Source: Vanilla planifolia (lineage: Eukaryota; Streptophyta; Magnoliopsida; Asparagales; Orchidaceae). From it: 64,000 nt of DNA. The position numbers and the translations under genes are program-made. The first letter of the stretch is position 1. The number at the start of each line of letters is the position of its first letter. Under the pieces are notes generated by a model. The model was not told the origin of the DNA, made no database searches, and saw only the letters and a program-made list of their open reading frames with translations. Shown one piece after another: positions 22,101 to 34,100 of this stretch. Location of the stretch: positions 32,589,061 to 32,653,060 of the forward strand of contig CM043874.1 of the NCBI GenBank assembly GCA_023846275.1, read 5' to 3'.

Positions 22101-25100
22101 AAAGCATAGTAGAGCTAGGTTAATCAAGGTCAGGATAGGCGAGACTAGGCTCGAGTAGAGTAGAGTGTAGTAGAGTAGAGAAGGATATAGCTAGGTTAGG
22201 CGAGGCTAGACTCGACTAGGGTAGACTAGAGTAGAGTTGATTAGAGTATAATAGAGCATAGTAGAGTAAAGTAGACTTGAGCTAGGTTAGGCTAGGCTAG
22301 AGTAGAGTAGAGTAGTGTAGAGTAGAGTAGAGAAGAGTAGAGCAGAGAGGAGTAGAGTAGAGTAGAGTAGAGCAAAGTAGAGTTGAGCTAGGTTGCACTA
22401 GTCTAGGCTATGCTATGCTTGAGTAGAGTAGAGTAGAGTTAACATAGGCTAAGCTAGAGTAAAGTATAATAGAGTAGTGTAGAGTAGGGTAGAGTAAAGC
22501 TAGGTTAAGCTAATCTAGGATAGAGTATAGTAGAGCTTTATAGAGTGGAGTAGTGTAGAGTAGAGGAGAGTAGAGCGGAGCAAAGCAAAGTGGAGTAGAG
22601 TAGAGTAGAGCAGAGTAGAGTTGAGTAGAGTAGAGAATACTTAGGTTAGGCAAGGCTTTCTAAGGTTAAGCTAGGCTAAAGTAGAGTATAGTAGAGTAAA
22701 ACAGAGTAGATTAGAGAAAGATAGAGCTTGGTTAGGTTTGGTTAGGCTAAGCTAGGCAGAAGTAAAGTAGGGTTGAGTAGAGTAGAGTAGAGCAGAGTAG
22801 AGTAGAGCATAGTAGAACAGAGCAAGGTAGAGTAGAGCAGAAGAGATCAGCACAGAGCAGAGCAGAAAAAAGTCAAGCTTTGTTTGTCTAGGTTAGGGTA
22901 GGCTAGATTTGGTGAGAGAAGAGTAGAGTATAGTAGGATAGAGTAGAGAAAAGAAGAATAGAGCTAAGTTAGGCTAGCCTAGGCTAAGCTAAGTTAGTGT
23001 AGAGTAGTGTAGTGTAGAGTATAATAGAGTAGAATAGACTATAATAGAGTATTGTAGAGTATAGTAAAGTAGAATAGAGCTAAATTAGGCTAGGCTAGAC
23101 AAGGTTAGGCTCGACTAGGCTAGAGTAGAGTACAATATAGTAGAGTAGAGTTGATAAGCATAGAGTAGAATAGAGTAGAGGTTAGCTAGGTTAGGTTAGA
23201 CTAGGCTTAAGTAGAGTAGAGTAGAATAATATAGAGCAGAGCAAAGTAGAGTAGAGTATAGTAGAGAAAAGCAAGGTTAGGCTAGGTTAGAGAAGAGTAG
23301 AGTAGTATTGAGTAGAGCTAGGTTAAGCTAAGCTACGTTAGGCTAGTGAGGGAAGCCTAGGCTATGCTAGGCTAAACTAGGCTATAGTAGCGTAGAGTAA
23401 AGTAGAGTAGTGTAGAGTAGACTTTTGCTAAGTTAGGCTTAGCTAGACTAGAATAAAATTGAGAAGTTAATAATGGTGTAGTGTAGAGTAGAGTATAGCA
23501 GAGTAGAGTGGAGTAGTGCAGAGCAAACAGAGGAGAGCATAGTTTGGAAAGGTAAAGTAGAGAAGAGTATAACTAGGTAGGTTATGCTAGAGTATATTAT
23601 AGTGGAGTAGAGTAGATTAGGGCTAGTTAAGCTAGGCTAAGCAACGGTAGATTTGAGTTGAGTGGAGTAGAGTAGAGTATAACAGAGTAGAGTATAGTAG
23701 AGTAGAGCTAGGTTAGGCAAGGCTAAGCTAGGTTAGGTTAGGTTAGGCTAAGCTAGGCTAGGCTATAGTAGAGTAGAGTAAAGTAAAGCTAGGTTAGTCT
23801 AAGTTAAACTACAATAGAGTGAAGTAGAGTAGAGCATAGCATAGTAGAGCAGAGTAGAGTAGGGTAGAGTAGGGAGAAGCAGTGAAGAGCTTGGCTAGGT
23901 TAAGCTTGAGTAGAGTAGAGTAGAGTAGAGCTAGGTTAGGCAAGGCTAGGTTAGAGTAGAGTATAGTAAAGTAGAGCTAGATTAGTCTATGCTAGAGTAC
24001 AACTGAGTAGAGAAGAGTAGAAAAGATTAGAGTAGAGTAAAACAAAGTAGAGGAGAGTAGAGGAGAGCTGAGTAGAGTAGAGTAGAGTATAGTAAAGTTG
24101 AGCTTGGCTAGTCTAGGCTTGAGTAGAGTAGAGCTAGGTTAGGTTATGCTAGGCTAGGCTAGGTTAGACTAAAGTAGAGTAGAGTAGAGTAAAGTAGAGT
24201 GGAGCTAGGTTATGTTAGGTTAAGCTTTGGTAGGCTATGCTAAAGTATAGTAGAGTAGAATAGAATACAGCTCAGTTAAGCTATACTAAGCAAGGTTAAG
24301 GTTGAGCAAAGTTGATTAGAGTTAAGTAGACCAGAGAAATGCAAAGTAGAGTAGGGAAGAGCATAGTAGAGAAGCACAAAGTAGACCAGAGCAGAGCAAA
24401 ATAATGATAAGTAGAGTAGAGAAGAGAAGAGTAGAGTGGATCAGAGTAAATTAGAGCTAGGTTAGGCTAAGCTAGGAAAGGCAAAGCTAGGCTAGGCAAG
24501 GTTAGGTAGAGTAGAGTAGAGCAGAGTAAAGAAGGGTAGGGTAGGATAGAGTATAGTATTGTAGAGTATAGTAGAGTAGAGTAGAGCTAGATTAGGCTTG
24601 GCAAGGTGAGGCTAGGCTAGGCTAAGCAAGGTTAGGCTAGCCTAAAGTAGAGTAGATAAGAGTAGAGTAGATAAGAGTAGAGTAGGCCTATTTTAGGTTA
24701 GGCTAGGCTAAAGAACAATAGTGTAGAGTAGAGTAAGGTAGGGTAAAGAAAAGCAAAGTTAAGCAGAGCATAGCAGAGTGGAGCAGAGCAATGTGGAGCA
24801 AATTAGTTTAGAGTAGCGTAGAGAAGAGAAAATCAGAGTAGAGCATAACAGAGCAAAATAGAGCAGAGTAGAGGTAGGTTATGCTAGGCTAAGCTAGACT
24901 ATTCTATTCTAGCCTATGCTATAGTAGAGTAGAATAGATCTAGGTTCAGCTATGCTAGGTTAGAATCTAGTATAGTAGAGTAGAGTAGATTGGGGCAATG
25001 CAGATGAAGCAGAGTAGCACAAAGAAGAGTAGAGCAAAGTATAGTAGTGCAAAGCTAAGTTAGGATTGGCTAGGCAAGACTAGAGTAGAGTAGAAGTAGG

Positions 25101-28100
25101 TTAGGCCAGGCTAAGCTAGGCTAAGTTAGAGTAGAGTAAAGTATAGTAGATTAGATTAGAGTAGAGTAGAATAGAGTAAAGTAGAGTGGAGCTTTGTTAG
25201 GCTAGGCTAGGCAGGAGTAGACAAGGCTAGACAACGCAAGGCTTGAGTACAGTTGAGTATAATAGAATAGAGTAGAGTGGAGTAGAGCTAGGTTAGGTTA
25301 GGATAGGCTTGGCTAAACCAGGCTAGAGTAGTGTTGAGTTGAGTAGATTAGAGTAGAGTAGAATAGAATAAAGCAGAGTAAAGGAGAGTATAGCATAGTA
25401 AAATAGAGTAAAGCAGTGGAGAGCAGAGCAAAGTAAAGTTGTTCAGAGAATAGCATGGTAGAGAAAGCATAGCATAGTTGAGCATAACAAAGCCAGTATA
25501 GCAAAGCTAGGTTAGGCAAAGTTAGGCTAGGATAGGTTAGAGTATAGTACACCAGAGTAGAATAGAGTACAATAGAGTAGGGAAGAGTAGAGAGGAGTAG
25601 AGCATGGTTAAGCTGAGCTAGGTTACGTAAGACTAGGCTAGGCTAAGAAAGAGTAGAGCAGAGTATAGCAGAGCTAGGTTAGACTAGGCTAGGCTAGAGT
25701 ATAAAAGAGAAGAACAAAGTAGCATAGTGCAGAGTATAGTGGAGTTGAGTAGAGCAGGGGAGAGTAGAAGGTAGTAGAGCTAGGTTAGGCTTGGCAAGAC
25801 TAGGATAGGGTAGGATAGAGTAGAGTAAAGTAGAGTAAGGTTAGGCTTGACAAAGCTAGACTAAGTTAGAGTAGAGTAGAGTAGAATATGATAGATTAGA
25901 GTAGAGTAGTGTAGAGTAGAGTAAAGTAGAGTAGAGCTTGGTTAGGCAAAGCTAAGCTGGGGTAGGCTTGAGCAGGCTAGGCTAGGAAAGGCTAGGATGG
26001 AGAAGAATAGAGTAGAGTAGAGTAAAGCATAATAGAATAAGGTGAGGCTAGGTAAGGCTAAGCTAAGTTAAACAAGGCTAGAATAGAGTAAAGTAGAGTA
26101 GAGTAGAGTGGAGCAGAGTAGAGTAATACAGAATTAAGTGGAGTAGAGCAGAGTAGAGCACAGTAGAGTAGAATAAAGTAAGACAGAGCAAAGTAGAGTA
26201 GAGTAGAGTAGAGCTAGGTTAGGCTAAACTTGGTTAGAGTAGAGTAGAGTGGAGTAGAGTAGAGTAGAGCTAGGTTAGGCTAGGTTTGAAAAGAATATCT
26301 TGTCTAGGCTAGCTAGAGTAGAATGTATACTAAAGTGTAGTAGAGTAGAGTAGAGTAAAGTAGAGCTTGGCTAGGCAAAGTTAGGCTAGAGTACAATGGA
26401 GCAGATTGGAGTAGAATAGACTAGGGTAGAGGAGAGTAGAGTAGAGTAGAGTAGGGTAGAGTAAACCAGAGTAGTGTTAGGTCTGGTTAGGCTAGGCTAG
26501 AGTAGAGTAGAGTAAAGTAGAGTACAGGTAGGTTGGGCTAGGCTAGGCTAAGCTAGGTTTGAGTAGAGCAGAGTAAAGTAGAGTGGAGTAGAGTAGAGTA
26601 GAGTAGAGTAGTGGAGAGAAGAGTGGAGGTAAGTAAGGCTAGGTTAGGTTAGTCTAGTTTCGGGTAGGCTAGGCTTTTTTTTAAAGAAGAGTAGAGTAGA
26701 GTAGACCAATGTAGAGCTTGCAGAGTAGAGTAGAGCAGAGAAGAGTAGAGCATAGTTAAGTAGAGTAGAGCGAGGTTAAGCTAGGCTTGTTAGAGTAGAG
26801 CAGAGCAGAGCAGAATAAATTACAGTAACACAGAAAAAAATAGAGCAGAGCATAGCAGTGTAGAGTAGAGCTGAGGTTAGCTAAGCAGAGCATAGTAGAG
26901 TAAAGTTTGGTTAGTCTTTGTTAGCTTAGGCTTGGTTAGGAACGAGCAGAGTAGTGCAGAAAAAAAGAGTAGAGCATAACTATGTAGAGAAGAGTAAAAT
27001 TGAGCAAAACAGAGCAAATGAGAGTAGAGCAGAGCAAAGTAGAGCAAAGCAGAGCAAAAAAAAAAATAGTAGAGCAGAGTAGAGTAGAGCTAGGTTAAGA
27101 TATGTAATTTTAGGCTAAGCTATGCTAGGTTAGAGTATCATAGAGTAGAAGAGAGTAGTGTAGAGCAAAGCTAGGTCAGGCTAAGCTAGGCTAATTAGAT
27201 TAGAGTATAGTAGAGTAGAGTAGACTATAGTAGTGTAGAGTTACATTAAGCTAGACAAGGCTAGGGTATGTTAAACTATGCTAGAGTATAGTTGAGTAGA
27301 ATAGAGTATAGTAGAGTTGAGCAGATAAGAGTAGAGTACAATAGAGAAGAGCAAAGTAGAGTAGAGTAGAGTAGATCAGAGCATAGCAAAGATGAATAAA
27401 GCAAAGTGGAGCATACATGAGTAGAGTAAGGTCAGGCTAGGCTATGCTAGGCTATGGAGTAGAACAAAGTAGAGTAAAGTAGAGTATAGGTAGGTTAGGC
27501 TAGGCTAAGCTAGGTTTGAGTAGAGTAGAGTAGAGGTGAGTAGAGTAAAGCTAAGTAAGGTAGGCTAGATTAAGTTAGGCTAAGGTAGGCTAGGCTAGGC
27601 TAGGTTAAAGTAGAGTATAGTAGAGTAGGTTAGACCAATGTAGAGTATAGTAGAGCAGAGCAAAGTAGAGTAAAGTAGAGCTTGGTTTTGTTAAGCTAAG
27701 CTAAGCTATGTTAGAGTAAAGTAGAGTAGTGCAGAGTAGAGTGCAACAGAGCAGAACAGAGTAGAGCAGAGCATAGCAAAGTATAGTAGAGTTGAGCTAA
27801 GCTGAACTGAGCTAAATAGAGTAGAGTAAAGTAGAGCTAGGTTAGTCTAGGCTAGGCTAAGCTTGGTTAGAGTAGAGCAGAGTAGAGTAGAAAAAATAGA
27901 TAGAGCATAACAGTGCATAACAGTGTAGAATAGAGCAAAATAGAGCAAATCGGAGTGGAGTAGAGAAAAAACAGAGTAGAGCTGAGCAAGTAGAGTATAG
28001 TAGAGTTAGGTTTGGCTAAGCTTGGCTAAGCTAGACTAGTTTAGAGTATAGTAGAGTATAGTCAAGTAGAGCTAGATTAGGCCAGGCTAATTAGAGTATA

Positions 28101-31100
28101 GTAGAGTAGAGTAGAGTATAGTAGAGTAGAGTGGAGTAGAGTAGAGTAGACAAGGGTATAGTATAATAGAGTTGAGTAGAGTAAAGCTAGGTTAGGTTAG
28201 GCTAGGCATGGGTAGGCTAAGCAAGGCTAGAGTAGAGTAGTGTAGAGTAGGCTAAAGTAGAGTAGAGTAGAGCAGAGTTGAGCAAGGTTATGCTAAAGTA
28301 AGGTAGAGTAGAGTGTTCAAGAGAAGAGCTAGGTTTGGCTTCGCTAGGCTAGGCTAAGTTAGAGTAGAGTAGAGTAGAGTATAATAGAGTATGGTAGGGT
28401 AGAGTAGAGTGGAGCAAGGTTAGTCTAGGCTAGGCTAGTGTATAGTAGAGGAGAGTAGAGAAGAGTAGAGCATAACAGAGTAGAGCGTAGCAGTGTAGTA
28501 CAGAGCATAGCAAAGCATGGTTAGGCTCGACAAGGATAGACTAAAGTAGAGTAGAGTAGATTAGAGTAAAGCTAGGTTTTGCTAGGCTAGGCTAGGCTAA
28601 ATTTTAGTAGAGTATAATAGAGTAGAGTAGAGTAGAGTAGAGTATAGTAAAGTAGAGTAGAGCAATGTTAAGCTAGGATAGAGTAGAGTAGAGTTGAGTT
28701 GATTGATGTAGAGTACAACAGAGTAGAGCTATGTTAGGATAGGTTAAGTAATGCTAAACTAGGCGAGAGTATAGTAGAGTGGAGTAGAGCAAAATGCAGC
28801 AGAGTAGAGAAGAGTAAAGTAGAGAAAAGTAGAGCCAAGCAGAGTAGAATCAAGTAGATCAGAGTAGTGCAACATAGAGTAGAGTAGAGAAGATCAGAGT
28901 AGAGCAGACTAGAGTAGAGCTAGGTTATGCTAGGCTAAGTTAGGAAAAACTAGAGTAGAGTAGTGTAGAGTATAGTAGAGTAGAGCTATGTTAGGATAGA
29001 ATAGGCTACTCTAAATAAGGTTAGAGTATAGTAGAGTAAAACATAGTAGAGTAGAGACTAGTAGAGCAGAGTAAAGTAGAGTAGTACAAAGAAGAGCAAA
29101 GTAGAGTAGAGCAATGCAAAGAAGAGTAAATCATAACAAAGCAAAGCAAAGCAGGGTAGAGTAGTGTAGACTAGAGTAGAGCTAGGCTAGAGTGTAGTAG
29201 AGCAGAGTAGCTGTACAGTAGAGCAGAGGTTAGGCTCGACTAGGTTTGAGTCGAGTAGAGTAGAGTAGAGTAGATTAGAGTAGAGTATAGTAGAGTAGAG
29301 TATAGTAGAGTAGAGTAGAGGTAAGTAGAGTAGAGCTAGATTAGGCTAGGCTAAGGTATGCTAGGCTAAAGTAAAATAGAGTAGTGCAAAGTAGAGCAGA
29401 GAAGAGTCGAGTAGAGTAAAGTAGATCTAGGTTAGGCATGGCGAGGCTAGGCTGGAGTAGAGTAGAGTAGACAAGAGTAGAGCATTGTAGATCTGAGCTA
29501 AGCTGAGTAGAGCAGAGAAGCATAAAGTAGAGCAGAGCAGAGTAGAGAAGAGTAGAGCAGGGAATAGTAGAGTAGAACTAAGTAAGGTTATGCTAGGCTA
29601 GAGTAGAGTAGAGTAGCACTAGGTTAGGCTAGGCTAGGTTAGAGAAGAGTAGAGAATAGTAGAGTAAAGTAGAGAAGAGTAAAGTAGAGTATAGTAGAGC
29701 ATAGTAGAGTAGAGTGAAATAAAGCTAGGTTACGCTAGGCTGTGTTAAGTGTGGCTAGACTATAGTAAAGTAAAGTAGATTTAGGTTAGGCTATGCTAAA
29801 TTTGGCTAGGCTACATTAAAGTAGAGCAGAGTAGAGCTGAATAGAATAGAGTAGAGCAGAGCTAGGTAAGGCTTTATTGAGCCAGGCTAGGCTTGAGTAT
29901 AATATATGAGAGTAGAGTATAACAGAGTAGAGTAGAATAAAGTAGAGAAGAGAATAGTAGAGAAAAGCAAAGTAGAGCAGAGTAAAGTAGTTTAAAGATG
30001 AATGGAGCTAAGTTAGGCTAGGCTAGAGTAGAGTAAAGGTAAGTTAGGCTTAGCTAGGTTAGGTGAGGCTACAGTAGAGCTAGGTTTGGCTAGGCTAGGC
30101 TAGGGTAAGGTAGGTGAGGCTTAGCTAGGCCAGAACAGAGTGGAGTAGAGTTAGCTAGGTTAGAGTAGAGTAGAGTAGAACAGAATAGAGTAGGGCAAAG
30201 TAGAGCATAGCAAAGTAGAACAGAGCAGAGCAGAGTAGATAGAGTGGTGCAAAGAAGAGAAGAGCAGAGTAGGTAGAGAAGAGAAGAGCAAAGTAGAGGA
30301 GAATAGAGTAGAGCAATGCCAAGTTGAGTCTAGGCTAGGCATGAGTAGAGTTGAGTAGATTAGGTTAAAGTAGAGTATAGTAAGGTGAGGCTAGGCTAGG
30401 TAAGGTTAGGCTAGGCTAGGTTAGGCTAAAGTAAAGTAGAGTAGCATAGAGCTAAGTTTGGTTTAGCTAGGCTAGAGTAGAATAAAATAGAGTAGAGTTG
30501 TGTAGAGTAAAGTAGAGTAGAAGAGAGTAAGGCTAGGCAAAGTTAGGTAAGGTTAGGTTAGGATAACTTAGTTTAGGCTAGGCTATGCTAAGATAAGTTA
30601 GGCAAGACTAGGCTAAGATAGGTTAGGATATGCTAGGCTAAGTTAGAGTTGAGTAAAGTAAAGTAAGGCTAAGTTAGGCTTAGCTATGTTAGAGTAGAAT
30701 AAAATAAATTTGAGTAGAGCAAGGCCAAGTTAGGCTAAGTGAGGTTAGGTCAGGCTAGGCAAAGCTTGGCTGGTCAAAGCTTGGCTAGAGTGATTAGAGT
30801 AGAGTAGAGTTAGGTAGAGTATAATAAGGTTGGGCAAAGCTATGCTAGGTTAGGCAAAGCTAGGATTTGTTAAGCTAGAGTGGAGTGGAATGGAGTAGAG
30901 TTGAGGAGGATAAAGCTATATTAGGCTTAGTTAGGTTAGAGTATAATAGAATAGAGTAGAATATGATAGAGTGGAGTAGAGTAGAATTCAATAGAGTAAG
31001 GCTAGGTTAAGCTAGGCATGGTTAAGTTAGGATATGTTAGGTTAGACAAGGTTTGGCTGGGCTAAGCTTGGCAAGGCTAGGCTAGGCTAAGCAAGAGTAG

Positions 31101-34100
31101 AGTAGAGTAGAGTAGAGTAGAACAAAGTATAGTAGAGTAAAGTAAAGTAGAGTATAATATAGTAAGGCTGAGTAGGCTATGCTAGGCTATGTTGGGCTAT
31201 GTTAGACTATAGTAGAGCAAAGTTGAATAGAGTAGAGTAGAGAATAATAAAGTAGCATAAAGCTAAGTTAAGTAAAATAAAATATAGTATAGTAGAATAT
31301 CATAGAGTAGAATATAGTAAAGCAAAATAAGGCTAAGCTAAGCTAGGTGAGGTTAGGTTAGGCTACACTAGGGTAATCTAGGTTAGAGTAGGGTAGGATA
31401 AGGTAGAGTAGAGTAGAATATAGCAGAGAGTGGTAGAGTATAGTAGAGTAGAGTAGAGCAGAGTACAACAAAGCAAAGAAATGTAGAACATAATAGAGCA
31501 AAGTAGAGTATAATAAAGTGGAGTAGAGCATAGTAAAGCATAGAATAACAAAGTAGAGTAGAGAAGAGCAAATTAGTACTTAGTAGAATAGAGCATAGTA
31601 GAATATAATAGAGTAGAGAAAAGTTAGGTAGAGCCTAGGCAAGGCTACGTTAGACTAGGCTTGGCTCCGCTTGAGTAGAATAGAGTAGAGTTGGGCAGAA
31701 TAGAGTATAATAAGGTTTGGCTAGACTAGGCCAAATTAGGCTAGTTTAGGCAAGACTTTGTCAGGCTAGAGTAGAATAGAGTAAAATAGAGTAGCATTGA
31801 GCTAAGGTAGGCTTAGCTATGCTAGAGTAGAATAAAAGAGAGAAGAGTAGAGTAAAGTAGAGCCTAGGTGAGGTTAGGCTAGGCTAGAGTATAGTAGAGT
31901 GGAGTTGTGAAAACTAGAGTATAGTATGGCTAGGTTAGCCTAGGTTTGGCTAGAGTAGAGTAGAGAAGAGTAGAATAGAATAAACCTAAGTTAGGCTCTA
32001 TTAGGCCAGAGAAGAGTAAAATAGAGTAAGGTAGAGCAGAGTGGACTTGAGTAGTGTAAGGCTAGGCTAGGCTAGGTGAGGTTTGGTTAGGATAGCTTAG
32101 GTTAAGCTGCGTAAACAAAGCTAAGCTAGGCTAGGCTAGATGAGGCTAGGCTAAACTAGGCTATGTTATGCTAGGTTAGGAAAAGCTAGAGTAGAGTAGA
32201 GTAAAAAAAAGTAGAGTAAAGTATAGTAGAGTATAGTAAAGCATGGTATAGTAACGTTGGGTAAGGTTAGACATGGTTAGGCTAGAGTTGAGTACTTAGC
32301 TAGGCAAGAGCAGAAAAAAATGTAGTAAAGTAGAGTAAGGCTAAGCTAGGCTAGGCGAGGTTATGTTAGGCTAAGGTAGGTTTTGCTAAGCTAGGTTTGA
32401 GTGTGATAAGGTAGGTTTGGGTAAGGTAGGCTAGGGTAGGGTAGGTGAGGTTAGATAAGATTAAACTAAACTATGCTACGCAAGTTTCGATTTCGGTATG
32501 GTATATTAGAGTAAAGTATAGTAGAGCAGAGAAAAGCAAAGTAGAGCAGAGCAGAGCAGAATAGTGTAGAGCTGAGCAGAGCAGAGCAAAGCTAGGTTAG
32601 GTTAGGCTAGGCTAGGCTAGAGTAGAGCACACTAGGGTAGAACATGGTTAAACTAGGTAAGCTAGTATAGGTTTGAGTATAATAGAGTAGAGTAAAGTAG
32701 AGCTAAGTTAGGCTAGGCTATGATAGGCTAGGGTAGGCTAGGCAAGAGTAGGATAGAGTATAGTAGAGCTTGATTAGGCTAGGCTAGGCTAAAATAGAGT
32801 AGATTAGAGTAAAGTTGAATTAAGTAGAGCATAGTAGGGTAGAGCAGAGCATAGTAGAGTAGAACAGAGTATAGAATCATAGAGTATAGTAGAGCAGAGC
32901 AAAGTAGAGTTGAGTAAAGCAGAAAAGAGTAGAGTAGAGTAGACAAGAGTAAAGTAGGGCTGAGCAAAATAGGCTGGGTTAGGCTAGGCTAAGCTAGGTT
33001 AGAGTAAAATAGAGTGGAGCTAATTTAGGCTAGACTTGGTTAGATTAGAGTAGAGTAAAGTAGAGTAGATTGGAGTAGAGTAGAGCAAAACAGAGTAGAG
33101 CTAAGTTATGTTAGGCTAGGTTAGGCTAGGCTAAGCTAGCCTAGAGTAGAGTAGAGCTAGGTTAGGCTGGGCTATAATACAATAGAGTAGAGTAGAGTTG
33201 AGAAGAGTAGAATAGAGTAGAGCAGATCAAAGCAAAGCAGACCAGAGCAGTGTAGAGTAGAGTGGAGTTGAGTAGAGCAGAGTAGTAAAAAGAAGTGTAG
33301 AGAATTATAGAGTAGAGAAGAGCTAAGTTATGCTAAGCTTGGCTAAGCTAAGCTATGCTAGGGAAGGCTCGATTAGGCTATACAAGGCTAGAGTGGAGTA
33401 GAGTAAAGTAGAGTAGAGAATAATAGAGTTATACAAAGTAGAGAAGAGTTGAGAAAAGTAGAGAAATGCAGAGTAGAGCAGAGTAGAACAGAGTAGAGTA
33501 GAGTAGAGCTAGTTTAAGCAAAGCTAGGCTAGGTTAGGCTAGGCTAGGCTAAAGTAAACTACAATAGAGTAGAATGTAGTAGAGTAGAGTAGAGTAGAGT
33601 AGAGTGTAGTAGAGTAGAGTGGAGTAAAGTAGAGTTAGGTTAGCTTAGTGTATAGTAGAGTAATGTAGAGTAGTGTAAAGTACAATAGAGTATATTAGAG
33701 GAGAGAGGCATAGAGCAGAATAGAGCAGAGCAGATCAGAGTAGAGAAGAGTATGGTAGAGTAGAGTTGATTAGAGTAGAGTTGGTTAGAGTAAAGTAGAG
33801 TATAGTATAGTAGAGTTGAGTATAGTATAGTATTGTAGAGCATAGTAGCATAGAGTAAAGCAAGGTTAGGCTAGACTAGGCAAGGCAAGGCTCGACTAAT
33901 CAAGGTTAGGCTAGGCTAGACTAGAGTAGAGTTGGGTAGAGTATAGTAGAGCAAAGTAGAGTAGAGTAGAGTAGAGAAGAACAGAGTTGAACAGAGCAGA
34001 GTGAGGAAGAGTAAGAAGATCAGAGCATAGTAGAGCAAAGTAGAGTTGAGTGAAGGAGAGCTAGGTTAGGCTAAGCCAAGGTAGGCTGAGTTGGGTAGAG

